From an uncultured bacterium (GTDB lineage Bacteria; Cyanobacteriota; Vampirovibrionia; Gastranaerophilales; Gastranaerophilaceae), in contig CASDPF010000008.1 in assembly GCA_949282215.1 (NCBI GenBank), positions 116,240-180,239 on the forward strand: 64,000 nt of DNA, in the 5' to 3' direction. Below the pieces are notes generated by a model. The model did no database searches, was not told the origin of the DNA, and saw nothing but the letters and a program-made list of their open reading frames with translations. Shown here one piece after another: positions 25,578 to 34,282 of this stretch. Position 1 is the stretch's first letter; each line of letters starts with the position of its first letter. The position numbers were made by a program, and so were the translations under genes.

Positions 25578-27227
25578 ATGAAAAGCGATAATATAAAAAA
25601 AGGGATAGCGAGAACTCCTCATAGAGGTCTTTTGATGGCAACAGGCGTAAGCCGAAAAAATATGAATGCTCCGTTTATCGGGATAGCAAGTTCATTTTCA
25701 GATTTAGTACCGGGGCATATCGGAATGAGGGATTTGGAAAGACAAATCGAAAAAGGAATTCATTCAGGAGGCGGGCAATCGTTTATATTTGGAGTTCCTG
25801 CAATTTGCGACGGAATTGCTATGGGGCATAGCGGAATGAGGTATTCGCTTCCTTCAAGAGATTTGATAGCTGATTGCGTGGAAAGTGTCGCTGCAGCTCA
25901 TCAGCTAGATGGTATTGTTTTGCTTTCAAATTGCGATAAGATTACACCGGGAATGCTCATTGGAGCATTAAGACTAAATATCCCTGCAATTATTGTGACA
26001 GCAGGGCCGATGCTTGATGGTATGTGTCGTGGTGAAAATAAGCTTACTATGGTGACAGGGTCTTTTGAAGCGGTTGGCAGATACCGAAAAGGTGAAATTA
26101 CTGAGGAACATTTGCTTGCATTGGAAGAAAATTCCTGCCCGTCAGCAGGAGCTTGTCAGGGAATGTACACCGCAAATACAATGGCTTGTTTAACAGAAGT
26201 TATGGGAATGAGCTTGCCTTATTGTTCTTCTTCATCTGCTGTGTCTTCTCAAAAAAGACGAATAGCCTTTGAAAGCGGTATGCAAATTGTAGAGCTTGTT
26301 AAAAAAGATATTAAACCGTCAGATATTATCACAAAAGAAAGTCTAAGAAATGCTATTACTGCTGATTTGGCTCTGGGTGGATCTACGAATACCTTTTTGC
26401 ATATTCTGGCTATTGCTAATGCCGGTGGAATTGATATTACTTTGAATGATTTTGAGGATTTAAGCGGTAAAATTCATCAGATTGTAAAAATTAATCCGTC
26501 ATCGACTCTTACTATGACAGATTTCCATAACGCAGGCGGTGTACCTGCTGTTGAAAAATCTCTTGAGAAATTCTTATTCGATACTAAGACGGTTTCAGGC
26601 TATACAGTTAAAGAAATCGCTGACAATTCATACGCAGATGGGAATATTATTCCGCCTTATGATAAATCCACATACACCCAAGCTGGGCTTGCTGTTTTAT
26701 ATGGAAATCTTGCAAAAGACGGTTGCGTTATAAAAACCTCAGGTGTAGCTCCTGAATGTTATGAATTTGAAGGGGTTGCGAAGACTTTTGATAGTGAAGA
26801 AGATGCTATGAAGGCTCTTGAAGGGGATGAAATAACAGAAGGCGATGTTATTGTAATCCGCTACGAAGGGCCAAAAGGCGGACCTGGCATGAGAGAAATG
26901 CTCGCACCTACCTCGCTTCTAGTCGGAAAAGGTTTGGGCAAAAAATGTGCATTAATCACAGATGGACGTTTTTCCGGTGCAACAAGAGGTATTTGTGTCG
27001 GACATATCTGTCCTGAAGCTGCAAATGGCGGAGTTATAGCCTTAATTAAAAATGGTGATAAGATAAAAATTGATATTAATAAAAGATTAATAGAGCTATG
27101 CGTCGAAGAAGGTGAACTTGAAATTCGTCGTAAAAATCTAAAGCCGTTTGAACCAAAAGTAAAAAGCGGATACCTTGCTAAATATGCCAAAAACGTTCAG
27201 GACGCATCTCACGGTGCTATAGTTTAG
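25578..27227 (+). CDS. ilvD: dihydroxy-acid dehydratase
   Basis: 549 residues. Cluster and metal-site motifs: [15 protein letters not shown] near 115, [22 protein letters not shown] near 185 and [19 protein letters not shown] near 460. It makes 2-keto acids for valine and isoleucine using an Fe-S cluster. No other ilv gene is in the window, so it stands apart from its pathway, set between two pilin/XRE pairs. Ends overlap the convergent HTH gene by 4 bp. Confidence 0.96.
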   Translation: MKSDNIKKGIARTPHRGLLMATGVSRKNMNAPFIGIASSFSDLVPGHIGMRDLERQIEKGIHSGGGQSFIFGVPAICDGIAMGHSGMRYSLPSRDLIADCVESVAAAHQLDGIVLLSNCDKITPGMLIGALRLNIPAIIVTAGPMLDGMCRGENKLTMVTGSFEAVGRYRKGEITEEHLLALEENSCPSAGACQGMYTANTMACLTEVMGMSLPYCSSSSAVSSQKRRIAFESGMQIVELVKKDIKPSDIITKESLRNAITADLALGGSTNTFLHILAIANAGGIDITLNDFEDLSGKIHQIVKINPSSTLTMTDFHNAGGVPAVEKSLEKFLFDTKTVSGYTVKEIADNSYADGNIIPPYDKSTYTQAGLAVLYGNLAKDGCVIKTSGVAPECYEFEGVAKTFDSEEDAMKALEGDEITEGDVIVIRYEGPKGGPGMREMLAPTSLLVGKGLGKKCALITDGRFSGATRGICVGHICPEAANGGVIALIKNGDKIKIDINKRLIELCVEEGELEIRRKNLKPFEPKVKSGYLAKYAKNVQDASHGAIV

Positions 27228-27442
27228 TGTTTTTCTTCACGTCTTACGAATTTTAAGTCATAACCGAGGATGTCTGCAATAATCAACATTTCTCTATGCG
27301 TAATTGTTTCGTTGCGAAGCTTGTTGGATAAGTTTTGCATTGAGTATGGCTTATTGACTCTTTTCCCAAGGGCTTCTGCCAGCTCTGTGAGATTTACATT
27401 AACGTCTAAAAGTATTTTTTTTAATTCATTAATAATCGACAT
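27224..27442 (-). CDS. small HTH regulator, paired with pilin
   Basis: 72 residues from [12 protein letters not shown], preceded by GGAGTTCATA; an ATG at 27454 is upstream but overlaps that site. A phage-repressor-like [48 protein letters not shown]. It belongs to a different HTH subgroup from the 3705 and 29295 proteins but holds the same position, divergent from a pilin gene (27551). Confidence 0.7.
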   Translation of the reverse strand: MSIINELKKILLDVNVNLTELAEALGKRVNKPYSMQNLSNKLRNETITHREMLIIADILGYDLKFVRREEKH

Positions 27443-27476
27443 TATGAACTCCATTTATTTATTTAATATTATATAA

Positions 27477-27498
27477 ATTCGTCGATAGTTTAACGAAT
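27477..27498. promoter_or_regulatory. inverted repeat, operator candidate
   Basis: ATTCGT (27477-27482) and ACGAAT (27493-27498) with a 10-bp spacer, centred between the HTH gene start and the pilin promoter, the expected place for a repressor site. Confidence 0.4.
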
Positions 27499-27513
27499 AA
27501 ATTTAATCTAGTG

Positions 27514-27541
27514 TTGACTTTTAAATAAAAACATGTAATAT
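27514..27541 (+). promoter_or_regulatory. promoter of the 27551 pilin
   Basis: TTGACT (27514-27519), 16-bp spacer, TAATAT (27536-27541). Predicted transcription start is near 27548, so the transcript has almost no leader and the pilin may be translated leaderless. Confidence 0.6.
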
Positions 27542-27550
27542 TAAATGTAT

Positions 27551-28192
27551 ATGTTTAATGGATTAAGAAGTTTGAATAAAAAATATGTAAGCTATGGTTT
27601 TACTTTAGCCGAATTGTTGATTACTCTGGGGATAGTTGGTGTTGTTGCAGCTATGACTTTACCTGTGATAACTCAAAAAATAGAAAAGGTTGTACTTAAA
27701 AATCAGATTAAAAAAAGCTACTCATATCTTTCTCAAATTCAGCAGAAAGTTATGTTTGAATGGGGTGATGCACTGTCAATTTCAGAGGGGTTTGGTTATA
27801 AAAATTTTAATGATGCAATGCTTGGAAGTATGAAGATTATAAAAAAGTGTGAAAAGGATGCACTGGCAAAAGGTTGTGTGCCTAGATATATTGGTCTTAA
27901 TATTACTCAATGTAGTGGATTTAATGAAACCAATGTTTATTACAATAAAACCGTATATATATTAGCTGATGGTGCGATTATTATGCCATATAATGCAGAT
28001 TGGCGTTCTTTGTGGCTAATTGATGTTAACGGATTGAAAGGTCCAAATAAAGCAGGATATGATTTGTTTGATGTTGCCTTTGATTCATCAAGCAAAAGGT
28101 TGTCATTTAGGGGAAAAGGTTGTTTAAATCAAGGGAATCCTCCACCTGTGACTGGTGGATTAGACGATTATAAAAATATTGATAAGTGGTAG
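27551..28192 (+). CDS. pseudopilin-like protein (prepilin N-terminus)
   Basis: 213 residues from ATG at 27551 (an in-frame ATG at 27545 would precede the predicted transcription start). The leader is longer than usual: about 16 residues before YGFTLAELLITLGIVGVVAAM. No Shine-Dalgarno is visible, so translation may be leaderless. The body carries IDVNGLKGPNKAGYDLFDV and Cys residues. Divergent from the HTH gene 27224-27442. Confidence 0.8.
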   Translation: MFNGLRSLNKKYVSYGFTLAELLITLGIVGVVAAMTLPVITQKIEKVVLKNQIKKSYSYLSQIQQKVMFEWGDALSISEGFGYKNFNDAMLGSMKIIKKCEKDALAKGCVPRYIGLNITQCSGFNETNVYYNKTVYILADGAIIMPYNADWRSLWLIDVNGLKGPNKAGYDLFDVAFDSSSKRLSFRGKGCLNQGNPPPVTGGLDDYKNIDKW

Positions 28193-28223
28193 TTAGTATT
28201 GCTTTTTATGCTAACATGAAGGT

Positions 28224-29288
28224 ATGAAAAAGCTTAAAGATTTTGCCGATGAAATAAATAAGTGTTCCAAATGCGGACTATGTCAGTCTGTCTGCCCAGT
28301 ATATAAGCTTACGGGCAATGACTGTGCGGTGTCACGCGGAAAATTTGTTATGCTTGACGGGGTTTTGAAAGGCGATTTGGAGCTAAATGCGAATATTGAA
28401 AAATATCTTGATATGTGCCTGAAATGCGGAAAATGTAAACATTTTTGCCCAAGTAATATTGATGTATGTGAGATCTTTAATACTGCAAAGTATGAATATG
28501 CAAAAAATACCTTCCTTGGCAAGTTTGAAAAGTTTTTGGAATCTCGTTTAGTTTTCGGAAGTTTTATTAAAACAACTAAGACAATTATTCCAAGAAAAAG
28601 TTTTGGCAAAAAAGGAAAAACAAAACTCCTTTATTTTAAAGGGTGTGTTAATGAGGTGTTTCCTAAAGTTGAAAACGCTCTTAAAACGGTCTTTTCTCAT
28701 TTAGATGTAGAAATTATTGAGCGAGATTTTGAGTGCTGTGGTCTGCCGTTTTTATCGAGCGGTAATATGGAAAGATTTGAGGAGGTTAAAAAGCATAACC
28801 TGCAACTTATTGAGGATTGTAAGTATGATTATATCCTGACTGATTGTGCAACTTGTGCTGATACTTTAAAATCTTACGGCTGTAAAAATATTATTAATGC
28901 TGTGGAATTTTTAGCAGCACAAAATTTGAAATTTGTATTTAAAAAGCCTGTTAAAGTGACTTTCCATAAGCCTTGTCATCTTGAAGATGATTCTTTTGTC
29001 AAATCAATATTTGAAAAGTGTGAAAATCTTGTATATATTGAGATGAAAGATTATGATGAATGTTGTGGGTTTGCAGGTGAATTCGCTATTAAAAATCATA
29101 AAATTTCAAAAGAACTCTCTGCTATTAAGGCAAAAAATATTATAGATACTTGTGCTGATGTCGTTGTAACGGCTTGTCCTGCTTGTGTAATGGGGCTTCA
29201 TCAAGGTTTTACAGCTATAAATAAAAAATCTCCCAAAATTTTTAATATAATTGAATTGCTAGCTCAAGCTGATATTGTTCAGTTATAG
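28224..29288 (+). CDS. GlcF/CCG-domain Fe-S oxidoreductase subunit
   Basis: 354 residues. Two 4Fe-4S motifs, CSKCGLCQSVCPVYKL near 14 and CLKCGKCKHFCPSNIDVC near 65, are followed by two CCG-type domains (FECCGLPFLSSG near 170, DECCGFAGEF near 275), the plan of glycolate oxidase GlcF and HdrB-like subunits. It passes electrons from a flavin partner, but no glcD-like gene is adjacent, so substrate is unknown. Starts 31 bp after the pilin stop and may be read through from it. Confidence 0.85.
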   Translation: MKKLKDFADEINKCSKCGLCQSVCPVYKLTGNDCAVSRGKFVMLDGVLKGDLELNANIEKYLDMCLKCGKCKHFCPSNIDVCEIFNTAKYEYAKNTFLGKFEKFLESRLVFGSFIKTTKTIIPRKSFGKKGKTKLLYFKGCVNEVFPKVENALKTVFSHLDVEIIERDFECCGLPFLSSGNMERFEEVKKHNLQLIEDCKYDYILTDCATCADTLKSYGCKNIINAVEFLAAQNLKFVFKKPVKVTFHKPCHLEDDSFVKSIFEKCENLVYIEMKDYDECCGFAGEFAIKNHKISKELSAIKAKNIIDTCADVVVTACPACVMGLHQGFTAINKKSPKIFNIIELLAQADIVQL

Positions 29289-29294
29289 AATTTA

Positions 29295-29513
29295 TTAAAT
29301 ATTCGGGTAAATTGTATTTAATTCTATTCCTAGTGCGATACATATTTTAACTACAATAACTATTGTCGGATTGGCTTTTCTGTTTTCAATCATATTTAGA
29401 TATTTTGTTGAAATATCAATCATTTCAGCAAGCTTTTCTTGTGATAGTCGTCTTCTTAGACGTTCTATTCGTATGTTATCGGCGACAATTTGTAATATTT
29501 CTGTTTCATTCAT
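29295..29513 (-). CDS. XRE-family HTH regulator, paired with pilin
   Basis: 72 residues, one HTH: RRLSQEKLAEMIDISTKYLNMIENRKANPTIVIVVKICIALGIEL. Closest in this window to the 3705 protein. Divergent from the pilin at 29604, with TATCCTAT and ATAGGATA arms flanking the pilin promoter. Convergent with the Fe-S gene. Confidence 0.85.
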   Translation of the reverse strand: MNETEILQIVADNIRIERLRRRLSQEKLAEMIDISTKYLNMIENRKANPTIVIVVKICIALGIELNTIYPNI

Positions 29514-29518
29514 TCTGT

Positions 29519-29562
29519 TATCCTATTCAACTTGACAAATTTTTAATATCCATGATAGGATA
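29519..29562. promoter_or_regulatory. pilin promoter overlapped by an inverted repeat
   Basis: Plus strand TTGACA (29532-29537), 18-bp spacer, TAGGAT (29556-29561). The arms TATCCTAT (29519-29526) and ATAGGATA (29555-29562) are inverted; the right arm covers the -10 hexamer and the left arm lies just upstream of the HTH start. A bound dimer pair would block the promoter. Confidence 0.55.
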
Positions 29563-29603
29563 TTTTTATGGAAGTATATTTCATAAAATAAGAAGGATAT
29601 ATA

Positions 29604-30230
29604 ATGAAATTGAAGTATAATGCTTTTACGTTAGCGGAAGTCTTGATTACGTTAGGAATAATCGGAGTTGTTGCAGCTATGACAATGCCTACTGTAATTA
29701 GTAAGTACAGGAGAAAAGTCGCTTCTACAAAGCTTAAAAAATTTTATTCTGTGATTAATCAGTCTATAGAACGTTCTATAGCTGAAAAAGGAACTCTTAT
29801 TCTTGATACGGAAGGGATAACTGATGACAAAAATGCAGAATTTTTAGAAAATTGGTGTAAAGAAAATATGACCAAATATATTGTAAAAGTAAAAGAAGAA
29901 GGAATCGAGAAAAATCCTAATTATTATAAAATAGTTTTTATGGATGGGTCAGGTGCCGCAATATATTTAAGTCGTTCGGTATTATATGTGTTTTATCAGC
30001 TAAATTTTGATAAGCCAAGTTTGACAACAACAAATATGGATGGAGCTAATGAGTTTTTGTTTGTATATAACAAAGAAAAAAATAGAGTAGAACCTGTTTT
30101 TAAACATAATTCAGTATCAAGTCTTAAAAATAGTTGCTATCAAGAAGGTAATGTTCAACGTCATGGATGTGCCGCTCTATTACAGGCTTATAACTGGGAT
30201 ATCCCAGATGATTATCCTTGGATAAAATAA
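29604..30230 (+). CDS. pseudopilin-like protein (prepilin N-terminus)
   Basis: 208 residues starting MKLKYNAFTLAEVLITLGII. Position -1 of the processing site is Ala rather than Gly (NAF), shared with the 32263 pilin (YAF). The D-x-N-G block is degenerate here (LNFDKPSLTTTNMDGANEFLFVY). The end HGCAALLQAYNWDIPDDYPW resembles the end of the 24400 protein. AGAAGGAT precedes the start. Divergent from an XRE gene; followed by a terminator. Confidence 0.82.
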   Translation: MKLKYNAFTLAEVLITLGIIGVVAAMTMPTVISKYRRKVASTKLKKFYSVINQSIERSIAEKGTLILDTEGITDDKNAEFLENWCKENMTKYIVKVKEEGIEKNPNYYKIVFMDGSGAAIYLSRSVLYVFYQLNFDKPSLTTTNMDGANEFLFVYNKEKNRVEPVFKHNSVSSLKNSCYQEGNVQRHGCAALLQAYNWDIPDDYPWIK

Positions 30231-30250
30231 AAGCTCCATTTCGGAGCTTT
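30230..30250. terminator. bidirectional terminator between pilin and proC
   Basis: AAAGCTCC (30230-30237), 5-nt loop, GGAGCTTT (30243-30250), then T-rich sequence; the two genes converge on it. Confidence 0.8.
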
Positions 30251-31057
30251 TTATTTCCCTAGTTCATTCGCTTTAGTTGTTGTTTTGTCAATGACATCAA
30301 AGAAGAGTTTTTCTGAATTTTCTGCTTTCATTGTCTGTATTCCGACAAAAGTACACCCGCCTTTGGTGGCTACATTGTCAATTAGGGTTTGAACAGGCAG
30401 TTCTCCTCTATTTAAAACCATTTTAGCTGACCCTATTGCGGTTTGTGTTGCAAGCAGCAGTGATTTTTCGTATTCAAGTCCAAGTTTTTCTCCCGCATGG
30501 GCCATATCTTCAATTACCTGATAGAAAAATGCAGGGCCTGAACCTGAGATGGCGGTCACAATATCAATTTGTGATTCTTCTACTTCTATAACTTTTCCGA
30601 TATTTGATAGCAGATTCATAACAAATTGAGCATCTTCTTCACTTGCATAAGCTCCTTTGCATACTCCGCTCATACCTTCCTGTACAAGTGCAGGTGTATT
30701 TGGCATTACTCTTATTACTCGTCTTTGGCCGATTATTTTTTCGATTTTTTCGGTACATACTCCTGCTGCTATTGATACTACAAGTTTTTCAGGCGTTATT
30801 TCATCTTTAATTTCTTCTAAAACTTGTGATACATAATTTGGTTTTGTAGCTATGAAAATAACGTCACTGTCTATTGTAAGAAGTCTGTTATCAGTTAATA
30901 CATCTATACCTAATCTGTTTTGTGCAAGTTCTGCGATTTCACAATTAATTTCAGAACCTTTTATCTCAACTTCCGGTTTGCAACAAGCGGATAAAACCCC
31001 TTTTATAATTGCACTTGCCATTTTACCGCAGCCTATAAATCCGATTTTTTTGTTCAT
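30251..31057 (-). CDS. proC: pyrroline-5-carboxylate reductase
   Basis: 268 residues. N-terminal NADPH-binding GFIGCGKMASAIIKG, ATKP near 72, VRVMPNTPALV near 118, and the C-terminal dimer/active region ISGSGPAFFYQVIEDM near 170 with RGELPVQTLIDNVATKGGCT near 218. Last step of proline synthesis. Divergent from rpmH. Confidence 0.95.
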   Translation of the reverse strand: MNKKIGFIGCGKMASAIIKGVLSACCKPEVEIKGSEINCEIAELAQNRLGIDVLTDNRLLTIDSDVIFIATKPNYVSQVLEEIKDEITPEKLVVSIAAGVCTEKIEKIIGQRRVIRVMPNTPALVQEGMSGVCKGAYASEEDAQFVMNLLSNIGKVIEVEESQIDIVTAISGSGPAFFYQVIEDMAHAGEKLGLEYEKSLLLATQTAIGSAKMVLNRGELPVQTLIDNVATKGGCTFVGIQTMKAENSEKLFFDVIDKTTTKANELGK

Positions 31058-31154
31058 ATTCTGTAACCTGCCCCTCTTTTAGTGTTGACTATTTGAAATT
31101 TTTTATTTAACATTAGAATTATACGACAAATATAATGAAAAAGGAATAAAGAAA

Positions 31155-31307
31155 ATGAGACGTACACTAGAAGGAACAAAGATTAAAAGACAACACGTAA
31201 GCGGTTTTAGAGCAAGAATGGCTACCCCTGGCGGCAGAGAAGTATTGAACAGACGTCGTGCTCGCGGTCGTCACAGATTAGCTATTACAGCTAAAAAACG
31301 TGCTTAA
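31155..31307 (+). CDS. rpmH: 50S ribosomal protein L34
   Basis: 50 residues: [20 protein letters not shown], then the hallmark [37 protein letters not shown] precedes the start. It sits 83 bp before rnpA, the conserved arrangement near many replication origins; no dnaA or DnaA-box cluster is visible here. Confidence 0.97.
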   Translation: MRRTLEGTKIKRQHVSGFRARMATPGGREVLNRRRARGRHRLAITAKKRA

Positions 31308-31390
31308 TCCTTGCTTAAAAACTCGGATTTAAAATATTTAACTTTACAGCAGGTCTTTTTTGAGGCATGCTGTATTGTTGTAGGAAGATT

Positions 31391-31747
31391 ATGTTAAAAA
31401 AAGAGTTCAGATTAAAAAATAAGTCAGCTTTTGCGGCTACGTATAGAATAAAAAATTCTTTCCATTGTGGCGGGATTACTTTGTTTGCAGGTAAATTGAG
31501 TAAAAACGATTGTCCGGTCAAAGTCGGTTTTGTTGTGAGTAAAAAAACTCATAAAAGAGCTGTTAAGCGAAACAGACTTAAACGTCTTATGCGAGAATCC
31601 TTTAGATTGCTTCAAAAATCAGGAAACATTGGATGTGCAGATAAATATATGTCATTAATATTTGTAGGGCACGAAAGAGCTTTAGGAAAGTCTTTCAAAG
31701 AAATTAATTCAGTGATAGTTAAACTTCTTGGAGATTTAAAATGCTAG
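31391..31747 (+). CDS. rnpA: ribonuclease P protein component
   Basis: 118 residues from MLKKEFRLKNKSAF (the frame is open from 31367 but AGGAAGATT sits before 31391). The RNR signature reads KRAVKRNRLKRLMRESFR, preceded by VGFVVSKKTHK. Binds the catalytic RNA and helps tRNA 5' maturation. Follows rpmH and overlaps the next gene by 7 bp. Confidence 0.95.
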   Translation: MLKKEFRLKNKSAFAATYRIKNSFHCGGITLFAGKLSKNDCPVKVGFVVSKKTHKRAVKRNRLKRLMRESFRLLQKSGNIGCADKYMSLIFVGHERALGKSFKEINSVIVKLLGDLKC

Positions 31748-32262
31748 AGGGGCTTTATGTAGATAAAGTTTTAATGCACGAAACTATTCGTCCGTATCCT
31801 ATTGAGCCTCAGGAAACCTCCGGCTTAAGCGTTGGGTCTGATATGATTTACAGATATTCTCTAAAAGAATCAGATTACCCGACATTAATTATTGTTGATC
31901 CGATTTATGATGGGGATAAAAATGTAATTAAACCCGGACATTATGAGCTTGCTTTATCTGATGAGAGAAATTTTTTACTTCTGATACAAAGTAAGAAAAC
32001 CGTTGCTATTATTCCTGTGTTTAAAATTGAAGAAGATGATTCGGAACAAAAAAGATTGAGTGATCCTAAATATAGGAAGCAATTAAAAAAAGAGGCTAAA
32101 GAAAAAGAAAAAACTAATGCGAAACGGGCTAGAAAAGGTATGCCTCCTGTGCAAGATTATATTCACATGGAGGCAAGTATTGAATATGATAAAGATGGTG
32201 ATTACTATTTAATAAAGTATCAGCACGGTACAATAAAAGCCTGGGGCGCAATAAAAAAATAG
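31741..32262 (+). CDS. hypothetical protein downstream of rnpA
   Basis: 173 residues, not recognised. A beta-rich N-terminal half (PTLIIVDPIYDGDKNVIKPGHYELALSDERNFLLLIQ) is followed by a Lys/Glu/Arg helix (EQKRLSDPKYRKQLKKEAKE) and an IHMEASIEYDKDGDYYLIKY end. It overlaps rnpA by 7 bp, where yidD or yidC would commonly be found; it is not similar to either by eye. Confidence 0.7.
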   Translation: MLEGLYVDKVLMHETIRPYPIEPQETSGLSVGSDMIYRYSLKESDYPTLIIVDPIYDGDKNVIKPGHYELALSDERNFLLLIQSKKTVAIIPVFKIEEDDSEQKRLSDPKYRKQLKKEAKEKEKTNAKRARKGMPPVQDYIHMEASIEYDKDGDYYLIKYQHGTIKAWGAIKK

Positions 32263-33000
32263 TTATTCCTCTTTGCAGTTTGTATCCTTGCATCTTAAAT
32301 AATTCATGTTTTCATTATTTAGTGCCCAATCTGTACAGTATGCTCTGTATGGTTTATAGTCATTAGTCATACTTTGATAGCAGTTTCCGTATTTTTTTGA
32401 TTTTGAATACCATCCCTGAACGGAATTTGCTTCTTTAAAGGCGTTTGAGAAGGAAGGATATATTCCAAATTTTTGACTGGATACAGCGAAGTAAAATAAA
32501 TCTTTTCCCCACTCATTAGGGCCCTTAAATCCATTTACATCTACAAGAAATGAGCCTTTTGTATATGTTCCGAAAGAGAGTCCCTCTGCAGAAATAGACA
32601 TTCCGTTATGTAAAATGGCTTTTACGTAGTTACTATTTGTGTTTATGCCATCGCCTGTTTCTGCATCAAAAACAACATCATCAGAAAAGCATCCTTTGCT
32701 TCTTTTACAATATTTAAGCACCTTAAGATAAGGCAAAAAATATTTTTCAAAGTTTGCTTCATTATAATACATATAAGACGAACCTTTTGAATAGTCGTTT
32801 GTCTAGAATTGCATTGAATCATAATCTTTAGCAGCTAATAACTGCATATTACTAATAGTGCTGTTTGCAACTTTTAGTTGGTTAATTAAAACTTTCTCCT
32901 GTTGTTTTTGAATTATCGTCGGCAAAGTCATAGCAGCAACAATACCTATAATTCCCAACGTAATGAGAACTTCAGCTAAAGTGAAAGCGTAAAATTTCAT
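32263..33000 (-). pseudogene. pseudopilin gene interrupted by an in-frame TAG
   Basis: The first part starts MKFYAFTLAEVLITLGIIGI and stops at TAG (32803-32805) after 65 residues. The same frame continues without shift (TNDYSKGSSYMYYN...) to 32263, including VDVNGFKGPNEWGKDLFYF and the Cys-rich end ENMNYLRCKDTNCKEE, close to the end of the 45326 pilin. One base substitution would restore a 245-residue protein. Nonsense allele or readthrough; a truncated 65-residue helix product is the default outcome. Preceded by ACGGAGGATTTT. Confidence 0.85.
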
Positions 33001-33111
33001 AAAATCCTCCGTTTAATATGCTATATTTATAATAAAACATTCAGCTCAAATTCTCCAGAGCCAATAGACATCTGGAATGCAAAATCTTAAGGAGGAATAT
33101 ATATTAAACCG

Positions 33112-33159
33112 TTAGCGAAGCCCCCCTGACAGTTTTAAAGCTATAATTGTGTTTTTCAT
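33112..33159 (-). CDS. leader ORF ending in Ser-Gly-Gly upstream of the broken pilin
   Basis: 15 codons, MKNTIIALKLSGGLR, with AAGGAGG well placed before the ATG and a strong promoter 20 bp upstream. The GG is encoded by a run of six G (C at 33121-33126 on the plus strand). With five G it would extend to GGFANGLIYIPP. It parallels the SGG-ending ORF at 45149 ahead of another pilin. Stops 111 bp before the pilin start. Confidence 0.5.
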   Translation of the reverse strand: MKNTIIALKLSGGLR

Positions 33160-33177
33160 AGTGCCTCCTTATCAGTT

Positions 33178-33206
33178 ATTATAATTTATTTTTTGTTGTT
33201 TATCAA
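33178..33206 (-). promoter_or_regulatory. promoter of the leader ORF and broken pilin
   Basis: Minus strand TTGATA (33201-33206), 17-bp spacer, TATAAT (33178-33183). Confidence 0.7.
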
Positions 33207-33249
33207 TATATATTTTGATTTATGTATATTTTTGTAGTAAACCGTTATT

Positions 33250-34056
33250 ATGATAGCAAATTACCACATGCATACAGATTATAGTGAAGATTCGGTTTTT
33301 GAAATGGAAGATGTTGTAAAAACTGCTATTTCTTATGGACTTGACGAAATTTGTATTACAGATCATATTGATTGTTATACTGGAATCGATCCTAAGTTTC
33401 CATATAAGTCTTATGAAGCTGATTTTTTGAAATGCAAAGAAAAGTATTCTGATAAAATTAATTTAAAATTAGGTATGGAATTTGGTATGCAGCATACGAC
33501 GATTCCGATATTCGAAAAGATTTTTGAGCACGGGAATTTTGATTTTATCATAATGTCTTGTCATTTGATAGATGATAAATGGTTTTTCTCACAAGAGTTC
33601 CAAAACGGAAAAACCCAAGAGGAGTATAATATTCAATATTATGAAGAGATACTAAGGCTGGTAAATAGTTTTGATAATTATTCGGTATTGGGTCATCTTG
33701 ATGTTATAAAAAGATATGATAAGCTGGGAAATTTTCCATTTGAAAAAGTAAAACCTATAGTAGAAGAAATTCTAAAAAGAGTGATTTCACAAGGTAAGGG
33801 TATAGAATTAAATACCTCTTGCTATCGTTATAAAATAGGCGATTTGACACCATCAAGAGATATTTTAAAATTATACAAAAGCTTAGGTGGTGAAATTATA
33901 ACTATCGGAACTGATTCACATATGCCATCTCACGTCATAGCAGACTTAGAAAAGGCTCGAGAAGAATTAATCAATCTCGGATATGAAAAATTCTGCACTT
34001 TTGCCAAAATGAAACCAGAGTTTCACGTTCTGAAAAAAGAAAGGGTTGCAATTTAA
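33250..34056 (+). CDS. PHP-family phosphatase, histidinol-phosphatase-like
   Basis: 268 residues with HMHTDYSED near 6, TDHIDCY near 36, GMEFGMQ near 76, SCHLIDD near 100, LGHLDVIKRYD near 155 and GTDSHMPSHV near 220, the HisJ/HisK-type PHP ligand set. Likely releases phosphate from histidinol phosphate, but no his gene is near, so another phosphoester is possible. Single gene followed by tRNA-fMet. Confidence 0.8.
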   Translation: MIANYHMHTDYSEDSVFEMEDVVKTAISYGLDEICITDHIDCYTGIDPKFPYKSYEADFLKCKEKYSDKINLKLGMEFGMQHTTIPIFEKIFEHGNFDFIIMSCHLIDDKWFFSQEFQNGKTQEEYNIQYYEEILRLVNSFDNYSVLGHLDVIKRYDKLGNFPFEKVKPIVEEILKRVISQGKGIELNTSCYRYKIGDLTPSRDILKLYKSLGGEIITIGTDSHMPSHVIADLEKAREELINLGYEKFCTFAKMKPEFHVLKKERVAI

Positions 34057-34106
34057 TTTTTAGCATATAATAATAGGATATAAGACAAATTAAATTTGTT
34101 AAACAT

Positions 34107-34183
<77 letters not shown>

Positions 34184-34192
34184 TTTAAAATA

Positions 34193-34225
34193 AAGGGTTT
34201 CAGACATTTGACTGAAGCCTTTTTT
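34193..34225 (+). terminator. terminator of tRNA-fMet
   Basis: AAGGGTTTCAG (34193-34203) pairs with CTGAAGCCTT (34212-34221, with wobbles), followed by T. Confidence 0.75.
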
Positions 34226-34282
34226 GTACCCAAATACACTATATATCCAAAAATGTTACAAATTTATTTTACAGAGGTATCT

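Noticed and set aside
31155..31747. Replication origin suggested by rpmH-rnpA
   Set aside because: No dnaA, dnaN or cluster of DnaA boxes seen in the neighbourhood; rpmH-rnpA also occurs away from origins.
32803..32805. Genome-wide recoding of TAG
   Set aside because: Many genes here end normally and no other conserved gene contains an internal TAG; a single nonsense allele is simpler.
33090..33126. Plus-strand AAGGAGG followed by a short frame
   Set aside because: No ATG/GTG/TTG at proper distance; the sequence is explained as the reverse of the minus-strand leader region.
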